Shown: one piece after another, positions 11,060 through 22,364 of the stretch
How positions within the stretch are numbered: position 1 is the first letter of the stretch
Layout of the letters: every line of letters begins with the position of its first letter
Origin: Lunularia cruciata
Lineage: Eukaryota > Streptophyta > Marchantiopsida > Lunulariales > Lunulariaceae
Direction: 5' to 3'
Assembly (NCBI GenBank): GCA_948567375.1
Contig: OX419756.1
Location: 62,572,333 to 62,636,332 of the forward strand
Length of the DNA stretch: 64,000 nt
The notes under the pieces: model-generated
What the model was told of the DNA's origin: nothing
The model's database searches: none
The model's input: the letters and a program-made list of their open reading frames with translations, nothing else
Position numbers and translations under genes: made by a program

Positions 11060-11395
11060 TTCTCTTGATCACTCATTATTCTTTGAAAATTGGACGAAAG
11101 AATATGTACTTATATTGTGACGGACAAAAGTGCGACCATGTAGAAAACACACAGGATGGGAAGACCCGATTAAGCCGTACAAAGCAAAGTATTGTGAAGG
11201 TGGATTGCCACAATAACCCAACCCCATGGTAGGTAGTGGGTGTAATTGTGGCATAAGAGCCTTGAATGATGCTCTTACTTGGTCAAAAACCATAGATTTA
11301 GCAACAAACTACTATACATTAGTCTTGTTGCAAAGCCATCAATCATCACTCTGAAATAAGCTATATGAAAAGCCCAGTCAATATATACAAAAATG
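11060..11395 (+). repeat. Repeat Y, copy 2 (truncated), with a 69-bp insertion
   Basis: Matches 36360-36600 and the reverse complement of 5290-5520. It carries tggcataagagcc at about 11244, the same primer-site-like sequence as in the other copies. Compared with them it has an extra 69 bases (11121-11189) bounded by the direct repeat tattgtga at 11113-11120 and 11190-11197. Confidence 0.65.
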
Positions 11396-11399
11396 CAAA

Positions 11400-12030
11400 T
11401 GCATGTCAACTTTGCACCATCTCCTCCTCTGTCTCACCAGGCCAACATGCTCATGTTTGATCATATTGGATTGTTCATGGGTTTCTACTTGATTCACCTA
11501 TTTCATTGTTCACCACTCCAAGTCTATGAACGGTTGTGAAATCATACTCCTACCAAATTAGAGCCTATTGTTTAAGCTTCCATGAAAACTTGTTAGATTC
11601 TATCAACCACTTCAATGGTTGATCATCAATGATGAAAGTGAAAGGGTTCCCAAACAAGTAATATAAAAAATTTGCTACTTCTCACCTTGTTGCCAAACAA
11701 TATCCCTCGTATGAACTATTCTTGGCATTCAATGAATTGTTGGAGCAACTAGCATAGGCTACCACAAACTCCTTCTCCTCATTATCCTATTGGGTGAGCA
11801 TTGTTCCAAGCTCCAAGGTACTCCAATCAGTTGGATTTGGAACGTGCATCCTTTGATTGGTCTTCTAAGAATAGGAGAGGATGTTAGCTTCTCCTTGAGC
11901 TCTAATAAAGCTTTCTCATACTCATCTCTCCAACACCACTCATATATAACTTTGTCATAGTAGCTGCAATTGCACTAAATCTTCTCCCATATTGCTAATA
12001 AAATTTCACCCATGTAGGAATGCTTGCACC
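11400..12030 (-). pseudogene. Gypsy-C RT/RNase H fragment (minus)
   Basis: On the minus strand this reads the end of reverse transcriptase and RNase H. Around 11900-11990 it gives 'EYEKALLELKEKLTSSPIL', the conserved linker of plant gypsy elements. Around 11600-11690 it gives the 'DDQPLKWL' motif, then the E-Y-D-F segment near 11530. Stops and frameshifts are frequent. It is the inverted counterpart of 4866-5262, extended towards the RT side. Confidence 0.7.
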
Positions 12031-12984
12031 TTTATAGATCAAGGAATATATTTTCATGGAGTTTAGTTTCCAACTAACAAAAAACTAGAATTCTTGTTGA
12101 ATAGATGACACATCAGTTTGCCTAAAATTGTCAATTTTATTTGATTACTTCTCACTCCATTCATTCCAAAGACAATGTTTGGAATGTATTGGAGTTTAAT
12201 CTTCAAGAAATTCAAGAAATTTATTATTATTTAAACTTAATATATTTATAAAGTATAAATTTCTTCACAATTGTATGAAGTATAATGTCTCTTCACTTAC
12301 TTATATTGATCTTGAAATCTTCACTCACAAGAAATTGTAACAAGCTTTCTTCATGTCAATCCCCATCAAAAGAGCTCATGGAATCCTCCAACCTCTCTTT
12401 CAATCCATGTCAATTGAACTAGAACTCTGGAAACCCTAATTTTTTCTTGTCTATCAAGAACCCTTCTTGTCAAAACCAACATTTGATTCCTTACTCTATC
12501 AATTAAAACCATTTGTGAAAATACCCACTCTCTCCAATGATCCCATCCAATCAATGTTCAAATTTCTTGCTCCTCAAACCCTCTATCCTTAAATCTTGAA
12601 ATTCTTTTCTTAAAAAATCACCATTTGATCAATTAATAAATTTTGAACTCTCCAATCCTTCTCCTTCAATCTCCATCAATTGATAGGATAAGCACTCTTG
12701 ATCCCTCAATCCTTGCCAATTCCCCAATTTCTCCTCCCATCCTCTCATGCAATAATCCTCCTCAAGCGCTCCAAATTCCAAATAAGGAATTGTTCAAGCC
12801 TACCACAAGTGGATATATACACTTAAGGTCAGCCCCAACTTGCCAAACTTTCAACTGTTGTTGTGTGACAAAGATCAACCCAAAAGTAATTCCTACACAT
12901 AAGTATGTTCTAGGCCAAAGTTTTCATGATATCATCTCCAAAGTTACTATCCCAAAGGTGCCTTCAAATAGTTGTAACGTCCAC
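12031..12984. other. Unassigned AT- and pyrimidine-rich sequence
   Basis: Between the gypsy-C fragment and the copia pol remnant. A plus-strand frame (12643-13113) spans the junction, but only its last third (from about 12990) is copia; the first part is composed of repeated ctcc/caat-type sequence and has no recognisable domain. No RNA gene or repeat structure seen. Confidence 0.4.
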
Positions 12985-15068
12985 TATATAGCTCAAGAGA
13001 AGGTGAGTCTATTGCACTTGAGAACCTTTGTTTATGTCGCATATGCAAAGATTCAAGATAGTGAGAGGGACAAGCTTGATTTAAAATCAAAATTGTTTCT
13101 TCAATTGATATGAAGTAGAAAACATGAGTTATTGTTTTTGGAATGAAGATGATGGAAAAGTGCTCAGAAGTAGAGATGTCATTTTCCATGAAAATATTAT
13201 GTACAAGATAAGCTCGGATCATGTTGAGGTTACAAAGGAACAAGAGGAACATCAAGAAGCAATAGTGTTAGAAGACATTTAGAGAATGATGTTGTAGGAA
13301 ATAGAAATTTAGTAGAAACTAGAGAAATCATACAAAATCCAATGATACCTATAATTATTTTGAGATATACTAGATTGTAGGAACCAATAGAGAGGTATTC
13401 CTCATCCATGTATTACTTACTACAAACAAAAAATGGTGAACCTGAGTGCTACTCCAAGGCAATGCAAAAGGAGGACTCATTGTAGTGGGAGCATGCAATG
13501 AAGAAAGAGATGCCATCCTTAGAGAAGAATGAGACTTGGTCATTGACCAAGCTACTAGGAGGAAAAAGAAATTGCAATAAAAATGGGTGTACAAAGTCCA
13601 AGAAGAACATGATGGAAGCAAGTGGTAAAAGGCCAGACTTATGGGAAAAAGGTTTTTAACAAGGCCAATCTATACCTTTGTAAACCAAATTGTAGACTAT
13701 AATGAGATTTCTCTCCCATAGTCAAGATGACTACCATTAGATTAGTCTTAGGTCTTGTGACTACAAAGGATTTGCATCTAGAGTAGTTAGATATAAAAAC
13801 AACATTTCTACATGGAGGCCTTGATAGCAATGTCTACATGGCATAGCTTAAGGAGGGGTTTCAAAACACTAAGAAAGGGGACATTTTCTGCAATTTGAAA
13901 AAGAGTTTCTATGGTTTGAAACAAGCTCCTCTATAGAGGTTCTTGAAATTTGATGGCTATATGACCAAGAATGATTACACCATATGAAAAATGCATCATT
14001 GCTGCTACATGAATTCATTTGTTGATTCATACATCATCTTGCTATTTTATGTTGATGATATATTGGTTGTTGGATCCAACATGAGGGACTCAACTAGCTA
14101 AAGTGCCAATAAGCAGATGTATTTGATATAAAAGGCGTGGGTCCTTCACAATATATGCTTAGAATGAGGATTAGCAAATACAAATTTGCAAGTACTTTGA
14201 AGTTATCTCAAGATAAATATATCAAAAAGTTGATAAAAAAAATTAGGTTTATAAAAAGCTACAATCTAAACCATTCCCTTGGGAAGTCACTTCAAACTCT
14301 CTAAGGAGCAATCACCAAGAATTGATGTAGATAGAGAGTACATGAGCAAAGAACCTTATGCAATGACAATTGGCAATTTGATGCAATGGTATGCACAAGG
14401 CTAGACATTGCTCATGCTGTAGGCATCATAAATAGATTCATGTTAACCCCAAGAAGCAATAAAATGAGCATTGGGAAGTAGTAAAATGGCTATTATGCTA
14501 CTTGAAAGTTACCTTGATAAGGTACTTTTCTTAGAGCAAACATATGCTATTCTGGAAGGGTTCATTGCTGCAAATTTTGGAGGTAACTTTGATAGCAAAA
14601 AGAGCACTACATGGTATGTGTTGAGTTTGGGTGCTATTACCATTAGGCAGATGCCTTGACTGCAAAAGAGTGTTGCTATTTCTACTACAAAGTTGAGTGC
14701 ATGGCCATCTCATAGGCTAGCAAGGAGATGATATGGTTAAAAAAATGTATGGTAGAGCTAGGGCAAGAAACAAGCGGACAATATTTTCCATAGTGATAGC
14801 CAAAATGCTATCAATCTTATAAAGAATCCTATTCATGTTAGGATAAAGCATATTCAATTGAGGTATCATTCATTGATGAATTGGTAGATGATGGAGTACT
14901 AACTTTGGTAAACATTGTTGGAGTAAGCAATCTTGTAGATATCTTTACCAAGGTGATCACAATTGAGAAGCTCAAGCAATGCATAATTTCAGTTAGACTT
15001 CAAAGTTCATTGATTGAAAAGTTCATATACATTAGGTGACAAGTAATGTTAGAGTCAAGCTGGGAGAT
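12985..15068 (+). pseudogene. Copia pol remnant: integrase C-terminus, RT, RNase H (plus)
   Basis: Second copy of the copia polyprotein remnant. It opens in the integrase C-terminal segment ('VAYAKIQDSERDKLDLKSK', 13045-13095). The RT N-terminal motif 'ETWSLTKLL' follows near 13530, then an intact YVDD box at 14048-14059 ('LLFYVDDILVVGSN'). The segment that ends RT precedes RNase H (about 14640-14830), and a purine-rich tract at about 15059-15068 directly precedes the 3' LTR. Gag, protease and the integrase catalytic core are missing. Frame breaks occur throughout, so no function is expected although the RT catalytic residues survive in codons. Confidence 0.85.
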
Positions 15069-15825
15069 TATTAAGTGTAGAATTCAATTAATTATAGAAA
15101 TAATCTAAAGTATTCTACAAGAACATTGAAGAGTCAATACAACATAAATCTTCTATTGGAGTGTAGAAAAGTAACTATGAGATAGATCTTCAAATTACAA
15201 GATTCTATTTATAGGAGTACATAAAAAAACTATCCGTATTGTGATTGATTTCTTTATGAGTACAAAATTAAATGAGACATACTTTATCACATTGGAAGCA
15301 ACTTCTCAAAGGCTTTTCATGAATGCCAAGATCATAGAAAATTAAGTTTTAGAAAAAAGTTACATCCACCTGAAGTTCAAGAATGTGTCTTACATCTACC
15401 TGAAGTTAAAATGTGTCTTGTAGGAGCTACAGTATTGACTCTTATGAGACTTGCTTTGGGACTTGCAAGATTGGCTATGGGAGTTATAAGGATGGTTGTA
15501 GGAATGGCTTGTATGGGATTCTACTATGGGACTCTAAGATTCTATTGTGGGAATGTACCCAATGGGAAGCTACAAGAATGGATCCCACTTGCAAAACTTT
15601 GTAAGGTGATATGTATCAATTGGTACCATACAATCTAGTGTTAGATATGGGATCAATTGGCACTACACATTCCAAAACTAGATAATGAATGACAAGTACA
15701 AGTGTAAATTGTATAAATTTTGTAGTGTCATTAGTCAATTGAGATTTTTTGACACTTCTTGAATGAATAATATCTGATGAAACTAGAGAAATAGGTGGAT
15801 ATTGGCCTAACCAAATCTCTCATCA
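15069..15825 (+). repeat. Copia 3' LTR, block copy 2
   Basis: A 757-bp LTR following a purine tract. It starts tattaagtgtag (consensus TGTTAAGTGTAG, seen intact at 53371) and ends ...catca before gypsy-A sequence resumes. A deletion near its 3' end relative to 41779-42553 removes about 120 bp. Confidence 0.8.
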
Positions 15826-17370
15826 AATATGACCTCACATTGTTGAATGTTCAATCTAGAATGGAAAACCCCAACAAGTTACCCAAATGAAGTTTATGGA
15901 GCTCAATGAATATGGAAACAAAGAATCCTAGTAGGAGATATTGAGTCATTTACGAGGAATCTAACATGTTCCGATGGGGTTGAAGTTTGTTTGATTCACT
16001 TGCAAGGTATAATATTAGATCATAGTTGTAGAATTTTTGTAGATTTTGGGAGTTTTGAGAATTTTATGTCCTTGCAATTAGTAAAAAAATTTAATATTCT
16101 TATAAAACCAATTTTATGCAACAAATTGATGATGGTAGATGGTAGAAAGAGTTTTGCGTTCTCAATCTCACAACCTATTGCATTCAAGATTAGGAAGAAT
16201 TATTTTGAGTGCATGAGATTTATAATCACCTCTCTGCACTACAATATCAATATGTGTCTTCCTTGGCTTGAACATCATAAGGTTCAATTTGGTTGGACCA
16301 ACAACAAATTCAAGTACAACACCAAGGTAAAAATTACCAATTATGTTGTTTGGCACCTTTGAGTAAGACACCTAAGAACAATTCATCCCAAGTTAGGAAG
16401 TTTGTTAGCATTACAACTATATAGTAAGCTTTGGAGGAAGACATTCTTACTTTTGCAATGTGGATCAAACCTATCGCACAAGGAGATTATGATGAAGATC
16501 AAAAGTTAAAAATTGATCAAATAGTTTAGGAATTTGCAAATGTGTTCTAGATGATCTTCCAAGGAGGTTACCTTTCAATCAAGGTAGGCCTTTGAAGATT
16601 GAATTATTATCAAGTATTACTCTAGTTTTTAGATCAATCTATAGTCTCTTACCAAAGGAATTATAAGACTTTCAACAACATTGATTGAGTTATTGGAGAA
16701 TGATTTCATACAATACAATACATCCTCTTGGGGAGCACCAATACTTTGTGTACCAAGGAAGGATGGAGGAATTAAATTTTTTATTGACTACCATGGCCTT
16801 AATAAATAAAAAATGAAGAATGCATATCCTTTGCCTTGAATTGATTACCTGTTGGATCAATTGAGTAAAGCATGATATTTCTCCAAGTTGGACCTTTGAA
16901 ATGGCTATTGGAAGGTTCCAATTGGTAGGGAAGATGTGCAAAATATTACCTTTCTCACATTGTATAGATATTTTGTATAGACAATTTACCTTTTGGGTTT
17001 ACTAATGCTCCGGCAGTTTTCATGGGTACTTATAAAAACTACCAAAGCATACATCAAGTGCTAAATGTGCTATTGGATCTATATATTGTGGTGGTCTTTG
17101 GATGATATTTTAATCTATGGTAAGATAAAGGTACAACATAAGTCACATACAATAAGTCTTAAGATGACTATCCCAATGGAAGTTTTACTACAAGAGATCA
17201 AAGTGTACCTTTTTGGTATAAGGAAGTTACCTTCTTGGATCATAACGTCTCACCAGAGGGAATCAAGACAAAAGAGGAGAAAATCAAGGCCATTCACAAT
17301 TAGCCCTACTCCTAAGGATGCCATGGAAGTCCATGCATTTAATGGATTAGCAAGTTTTTATTGATGGTTC
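15826..17370 (+). mobile_element. Gypsy-A fragment: zinc knuckle, protease, RT (degenerate)
   Basis: Continuation of the gypsy-A polyprotein after the copia insertion. The end of the gag zinc knuckle is at about 15826-15860. Protease is at 15991-16362 ('RIFVDFGSFENFMS', then 'LPWLEHHKVQFGW'; the active site reads D-F-G instead of D-S/T-G). RT follows from about 16500: the linker, 'LCVPRKDGG' near 16745, 'LPFGFTNAPAVF' near 16985-17020, and a degenerate catalytic region near 17090. It ends at 'FNGLASFY' (17335-17360), where gypsy-B starts. It is closely paralogous to 42554-44117. Confidence 0.8.
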
Positions 17371-19590
17371 TATAACACCCGTTGGTACATGTATGCTCTG
17401 TAGGGATATTAAGTTTGGTATTGCAAGTAGTGGGAAAATATAATCTGTTTGGAGTTAAGCTAAGCTTGTACATAAACATCATTAGTCTTAGCTAAGATAA
17501 AAGTGACCTTATTCTAGAGGAAGGGATAAAAAGGTACATCATCATGTTTTCTTCTAGTGTATTGACTTGGTATTATTCCTAGATATTTGACTTTAAGGAA
17601 AGATTTGAAAACTCTTACATTCATAAGCCTTGTTGGGGTGGATTCTTCTCTAGTCCAAGGATAGCCCTTATGAAGTAATCCTTGATTTAGTTGGTAGGTG
17701 AGGATAAGATCACATACTCATGGGAATATTCCCATGTGTTTGGAAATTTCTTTAGACTTTATTTGACTTTTAGCCTAGTAACTTGAGTTACTCCAATAAT
17801 AAGTAAATTTTATCTATAAATTTTCCACAAGTGTATTCCACAAGTATAAGCTAGGAGTGAGGAGATATTCATGGTCCTTTCATTTGCAATTACCTTTCTC
17901 TCATTAAGTTCTCTCGTGAGCAATGTCTTGAGTCTGAATTGCCTTGGAGTTCTAACTTTGGAGGAGTGAGATAAAGTTGTGGTTCTTTGTCTTCTTAGTC
18001 CATGTGATGTAATCCAATAGCCATTAGAGGTTCATCTTGAGTGAGAGATAGACTGGTTAACATTTTTGGTTCCATTACCAAGTCCTCTTCAGAAGGTAAG
18101 ATAATATTCCACGTTCAATTGTATATTAGACAAAAGGAGGCTATAAGAGTTCACTTGGAGAGAACATTAGGGGAGAAGAAGGCTTAATTTATATAGGAGA
18201 ACTTGGATCGATTTTCATACCCTATAGTTCATTATGATGTTTTAAGGTGATTTTATACATGCTATACACATGAGAAGATTTGGAGAGATTTTGTGAGGTG
18301 GATTATAGAATTCAGGGATTATGGTGATTTTGGATAAAACTTAAAGTTTGAGATCTGGATCTAGAATTTTCTTAGAAGAAAGCTTGAACAACCTTTCAAT
18401 TGGAGCACTTAAAATTATTATAAGGGCTGGTACACGCATTAAGCTACAAGTTATAGAAGGTAGTAGAGTTAACTATTCTCATAAATTGCACAAGCCTTGG
18501 AACTTTGTAGTTTGTTATTTCTTCATTTTGCACTAGATTGTTCTTAAACTTTCCCAAAAAATTATGTGCAAATTTTTTAATCTTTTGGGGGAGACATCAT
18601 TCTTGCACAATAAGTTATAAATTTCTGACAAAGGGGGGTGGTTTTAGACCAAACCTGGGAAGATGTGTGATAAATAGTGAAATTTGATGGCCAAATGGCT
18701 CAATGAAAATGACTGAAATTTTGCAAGGGAGGACTCCCTAGAGTTTTATTTTTTTTATGCAACATTTCACAGAATGTGGAATTACTAGTTGGGAGGATTG
18801 ACTGAGATTGTGAAGAAGAGTCAGTTGTAGGGAGTTGAGTTCTGATGTGTAAAGAGTGCGAGAACAACCAAAAGTATGTTTGAGTGTTTAGACTCATCTT
18901 GAGAGCGGGAGCATGGGGGCCATCAAGAGTGGAATTTGATGTTTTGCAAGGTCCCACAAGGGTTTGAGGTGATTCTAGGGGCTGATTTGAAGAGAGTTGA
19001 GAATAGAATTTGAAGAGAGTGTAGAGAGGATCCAGAACCTACACCACTTGGAGGAAAGAGTGGTTTTAAGTGCTTTTTATGTGGATAAAAGAGATACATG
19101 GCAAGTTCATGTTAATTGACCTTTGAGTGTAAGAGATTGAGAGAAAGGAGAGGCTTACTTGACTTGAGATTGCATATTGGACCTTCCTCACCAAAGATTA
19201 GAAGGGAAGAGATCTAAGACCAAGAAGTAATGTGAGGAATGGAAGAACTTCCAAAAGGACATAAGTGTAGTAGAGTTACAATGCTTTTGGAGAATTTGGT
19301 GAAAGATCTTGGAGAGAGTCTTAGAGAATCCTCCAACTATGGAGAAACTAACACCTTAATGAGCTAGTTCTCAAGATTAGTCATGGAGATAATCTTTCAA
19401 CTAATGGATAAACTATCCATGAGAGTTTGACTAGTATGCATCTTGGGATTTGATCATGCAATGAAAATCTTAGAGCAACTCAAACCTTATGTGTCGCCTA
19501 TTGTTGAATACTCTAGAATGGTGTTAAGCATGTTTGTAATTTATTATTCATAAGGTGAGAGATATATATATAGAGGAAAAATAATTATGT
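17371..19590 (+). mobile_element. Gypsy-B 5' LTR and leader region, copy 1
   Basis: Begins tataacaccc, one base from TGTAACACCC, the common opening of plant gypsy LTRs. The left neighbour, gypsy-A RT, is interrupted at exactly the same base in the paralogue at 44118. The stretch is homologous to 44118-46430 throughout. The LTR 3' end and primer site could not be fixed by eye. The later part (about 19130-19340) is homologous to a gag N-terminal frame that is better preserved at 45866-46123. Confidence 0.65.
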
Positions 19591-20770
19591 ATAGAGGAAG
19601 GAAAGGTAGTGAGGGATAAAGATGAGAAAACTTCCAATTTTCTTTGGCAAGAATGGAGGGTATGTGGAGATTTTTGTGAGAGACTTCAAGAGAGCTTTCA
19701 TAAGAAACAATGAGAGCAGGAAGAATGAATGGGTCTCATTGGTACCAATTTCTTTGAGGATATAGCTCTTATATGGTGTGAGTCTGAATACCAAAAAAAC
19801 AAGGATGTGCAAGAGGAGTCTTGGGAGAGTTTGACTACAACACTCATTGAGAACTTTATTTTGGATGAGAGTAATGAGAGATTGATGATGAGATTACCTT
19901 CCTCAAGCAAGGAGATGGAAAGAAAGTGAGAGTTTGTACAGAAAGAGTAAGACTAGAGAAGTTAGAGTTCAAGTTTTGCATAGTGTTGAAGACAAGTGGG
20001 GATGATGTGGAGACTACAATTAGTTAGATAGGAGCCATGCTCAACAAGAATTTTGTGGGAGGATTGAAAGCACAAATTTTCAACCCTCCCACAAGCACGG
20101 TGAGATACAAGAAACCTTCTTCCAAGGTAAAAGCTACAAATATTGCAGTTTGTATGGAAGAGAATTTGGAAGGAGATGAGAATGATTTGGTGGTGAGGGA
20201 GGTTATCCTCCACAAGTCTAAAATTATGGTAGGGATTTTGATCCTTTGGTGGCAAGGGTGCCGCCACAAATAGGATGTGATTCTATTCTTGCACCTTTAC
20301 CAAAAGATCCCCTTCAAACTATCATGGAGCAACTTGTAGATGTCAAGATCAATGTAGTGCAACTATGGGAGAAGAGAGAGATGGACCAAAATGTTGAGAG
20401 ATATTCTAGGGGTTATGGAAACTATCCATATAGAAGAGGCCAACCAACTAGAATTTCAATGATAAAAACTATTTTGGTTGTGAAGGTAGAGGTCACGTCC
20501 AAAAGAATTACCCAAATTGCACATACCATGGAGGAGGGGTTGAGGAGGCAAATAGAGAAAAAGGGGGAGGTGGCGAAGCCCTAGTGTCTCCTATACAAAA
20601 TAGAGGTAATAGAGTAGTATCCAAAGATGTGATCGAGAGCAAGTATGAAAAGGGAGAATGCTCAAACTCCAAAGGTCTTAACTTGGAGCTTTTGGCACAA
20701 GAGAAGAGAGAGCATGTTTTGTAGATGATATACATTCTTCTTGGGAGGCCATAGTTGAGAGCAGCTCAAA
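19590..20770 (+). pseudogene. Gypsy-B gag remnant, copy 1
   Basis: Frameshifted gag. It opens with 'LPIFFGKNGGYVEIFVRDF' (19630-19680) and continues with 'NNESRKNEWVSL', then a frame with 'KPSSKVKATNIAVCMEENL' (20110-20160). Further on are a conserved 'LPKDPLQTIMEQL' (about 20297-20335) and 'GKNYFG'-type sequence leading into a zinc-knuckle region near 20490. The paralogue at 46430-47640 preserves the same order. It encodes a capsid/nucleocapsid precursor by family; here it is dead from stops. Confidence 0.7.
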
Positions 20771-21965
20771 AACTATTAATGGCACAAAGGGTATTTCAGA
20801 ATTGGGCCATCATACCATTGGGTTACAGCTCAAATAATTAATACCAACCATACCTCACATTAAGATGCATCATCTTCTGATTGTTGGGAATAAGATTCAA
20901 AAGGAGCTTCAAGTATGGACACCAACATGGAGGAAGAGACCTCTTCAAATGAGCATGAATTGAATCCAATTTAGATGTTCATTCCTTATGTGCTATTGAC
21001 TTTGACCCTAGGGCAGAGGTTTCAAAGGACCTTGATAAATCACTATTGACACTAGAGGAGATAGAGAGGAGAATATCTACCCTCAAGTATGGTCCAAATG
21101 TTACCAAGGAGGAGAAGGTAATGAAGAGATTTTCTACAAGTTTATCCATGTGTTTGCTTTTAATTACAAGGATCTTAGGGATAGAGCATTGGATAGAGAT
21201 GGAATCACATGAAAGACCATTCTACCAAAAGCAAGGTCACATTAGCCCACAAACAGCTTTGGTTGTGAAGGAGGAGATTGATAAGCTCAAGGATGTTGAG
21301 TGTATTTTTGAGGTAGAGAATTCAGAATGGGTGTCTCTTATTGTGATTGTGAAAAAGAAGAATGGCAAGCTTTGGGTATGTGTTGATTATAAGAAGCTCA
21401 ATGTTGTTACCAAGAAGGAATAATACCCCTTGCAATTCATTGATGAGATCTTGGAGGAAGTTGTGAGTCATGAAAGGTACAATTTTGAACATGGTTATAG
21501 TGACTATAACCAAATCAAGATTGCACCATAGCATCAATAATTCACCACACCTTGGGTAACTTATGCTTTCAAGGTCATATGTTTTGGGCTTTGTAATACT
21601 CTAGATACATTTCAACAATTCATGAACAAGGTGTTTAAACCTTTCATTTGAAAAATTGTGAGAGATTTTATAAATAACTTTTGTGTCTATTGGAGCAAGG
21701 AAGAGCACTTTGAGGTTGAGCACTCGATCAAGGTCTTGCAACATTTGGATGAGGCAAATGCATTACTTAACCTGAAGAAGTGCATCTTTGGCTATGAAGA
21801 AGGTCTATTTTTGGGGCTTATCATTTCCAATGATAGAATAGCAAGGGACCTTAAAAAGGTGAAGAAAATCTCAAAGCTTCCATTCCTTCAAGCTTGAAAA
21901 AGTTACACTAGTTCTTGGGGATTCTTGGATACTATAGGAGGTCCATCTTCTCATTTTCCAATAAG
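20771..21965 (+). pseudogene. Gypsy-B pol remnant: protease/RT
   Basis: RT is clear. Frame 21046-21423 contains 'VVKEEIDKLKDVECIF' and 'VKKKNGKLWVCVDYKKLN' (fingers and palm). The next segment reads 'GYSDYNQIKIAP' near 21495-21530 and 'CNTLDTFQQFMNKVF' near 21590-21635. The catalytic box at about 21660-21690 reads 'VRDFINNFCVYWS', where plant gypsy elements have F-I-D-D, so both aspartates are lost. 'LNLKKCIFGYEEGLFLGLIIS' follows (21760-21830). Coding similarity fades by 21965, with no RNase H or integrase. The gypsy-B paralogue at 44118-47644 lacks this pol segment. Confidence 0.8.
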
Positions 21966-22364
21966 GCTTATGCATTGACCATTTACACTCCATAGTGATT
22001 TTAGTTGAATATAAATCTTTGTGAATTTATGCTTAAGTACTAGCGTAAAACAAATTTATCTCTATATATGCAAATGTAAACTTTTTCTCTCTACATACAC
22101 AAATTTAATCTTTAAGAATGTCAATTCTGATTGCCTAAATGTTGAACATATTTATGGTAAACTACTTTCACTTCAAGGAGGAAAAACAAGATTGACAATA
22201 GGATCTCTTGTTTTACTAATATATATCCACTCAATATTTTGTGAGACAGAAAGAAATTATGCATCACATAATTTACTTAACATCAAATACATATGATATA
22301 CCACCTTGCAAACCTCTTATGTACTACAGAGCATCCAAGAATTATCCCTCTTGTCCAACCACTT
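21966..22364. other. Unassigned AT-rich stretch between gypsy-B and repeat X
   Basis: No coding frame beyond about 90 codons and no recognised domain. It separates the broken gypsy-B RT from repeat X copy 2. Confidence 0.4.

Noticed and set aside
12643-13113. 156-codon frame as a possible host gene
   Set aside because: Its last third is copia integrase C-terminus in frame by chance across a junction, and its first part is low-complexity sequence.
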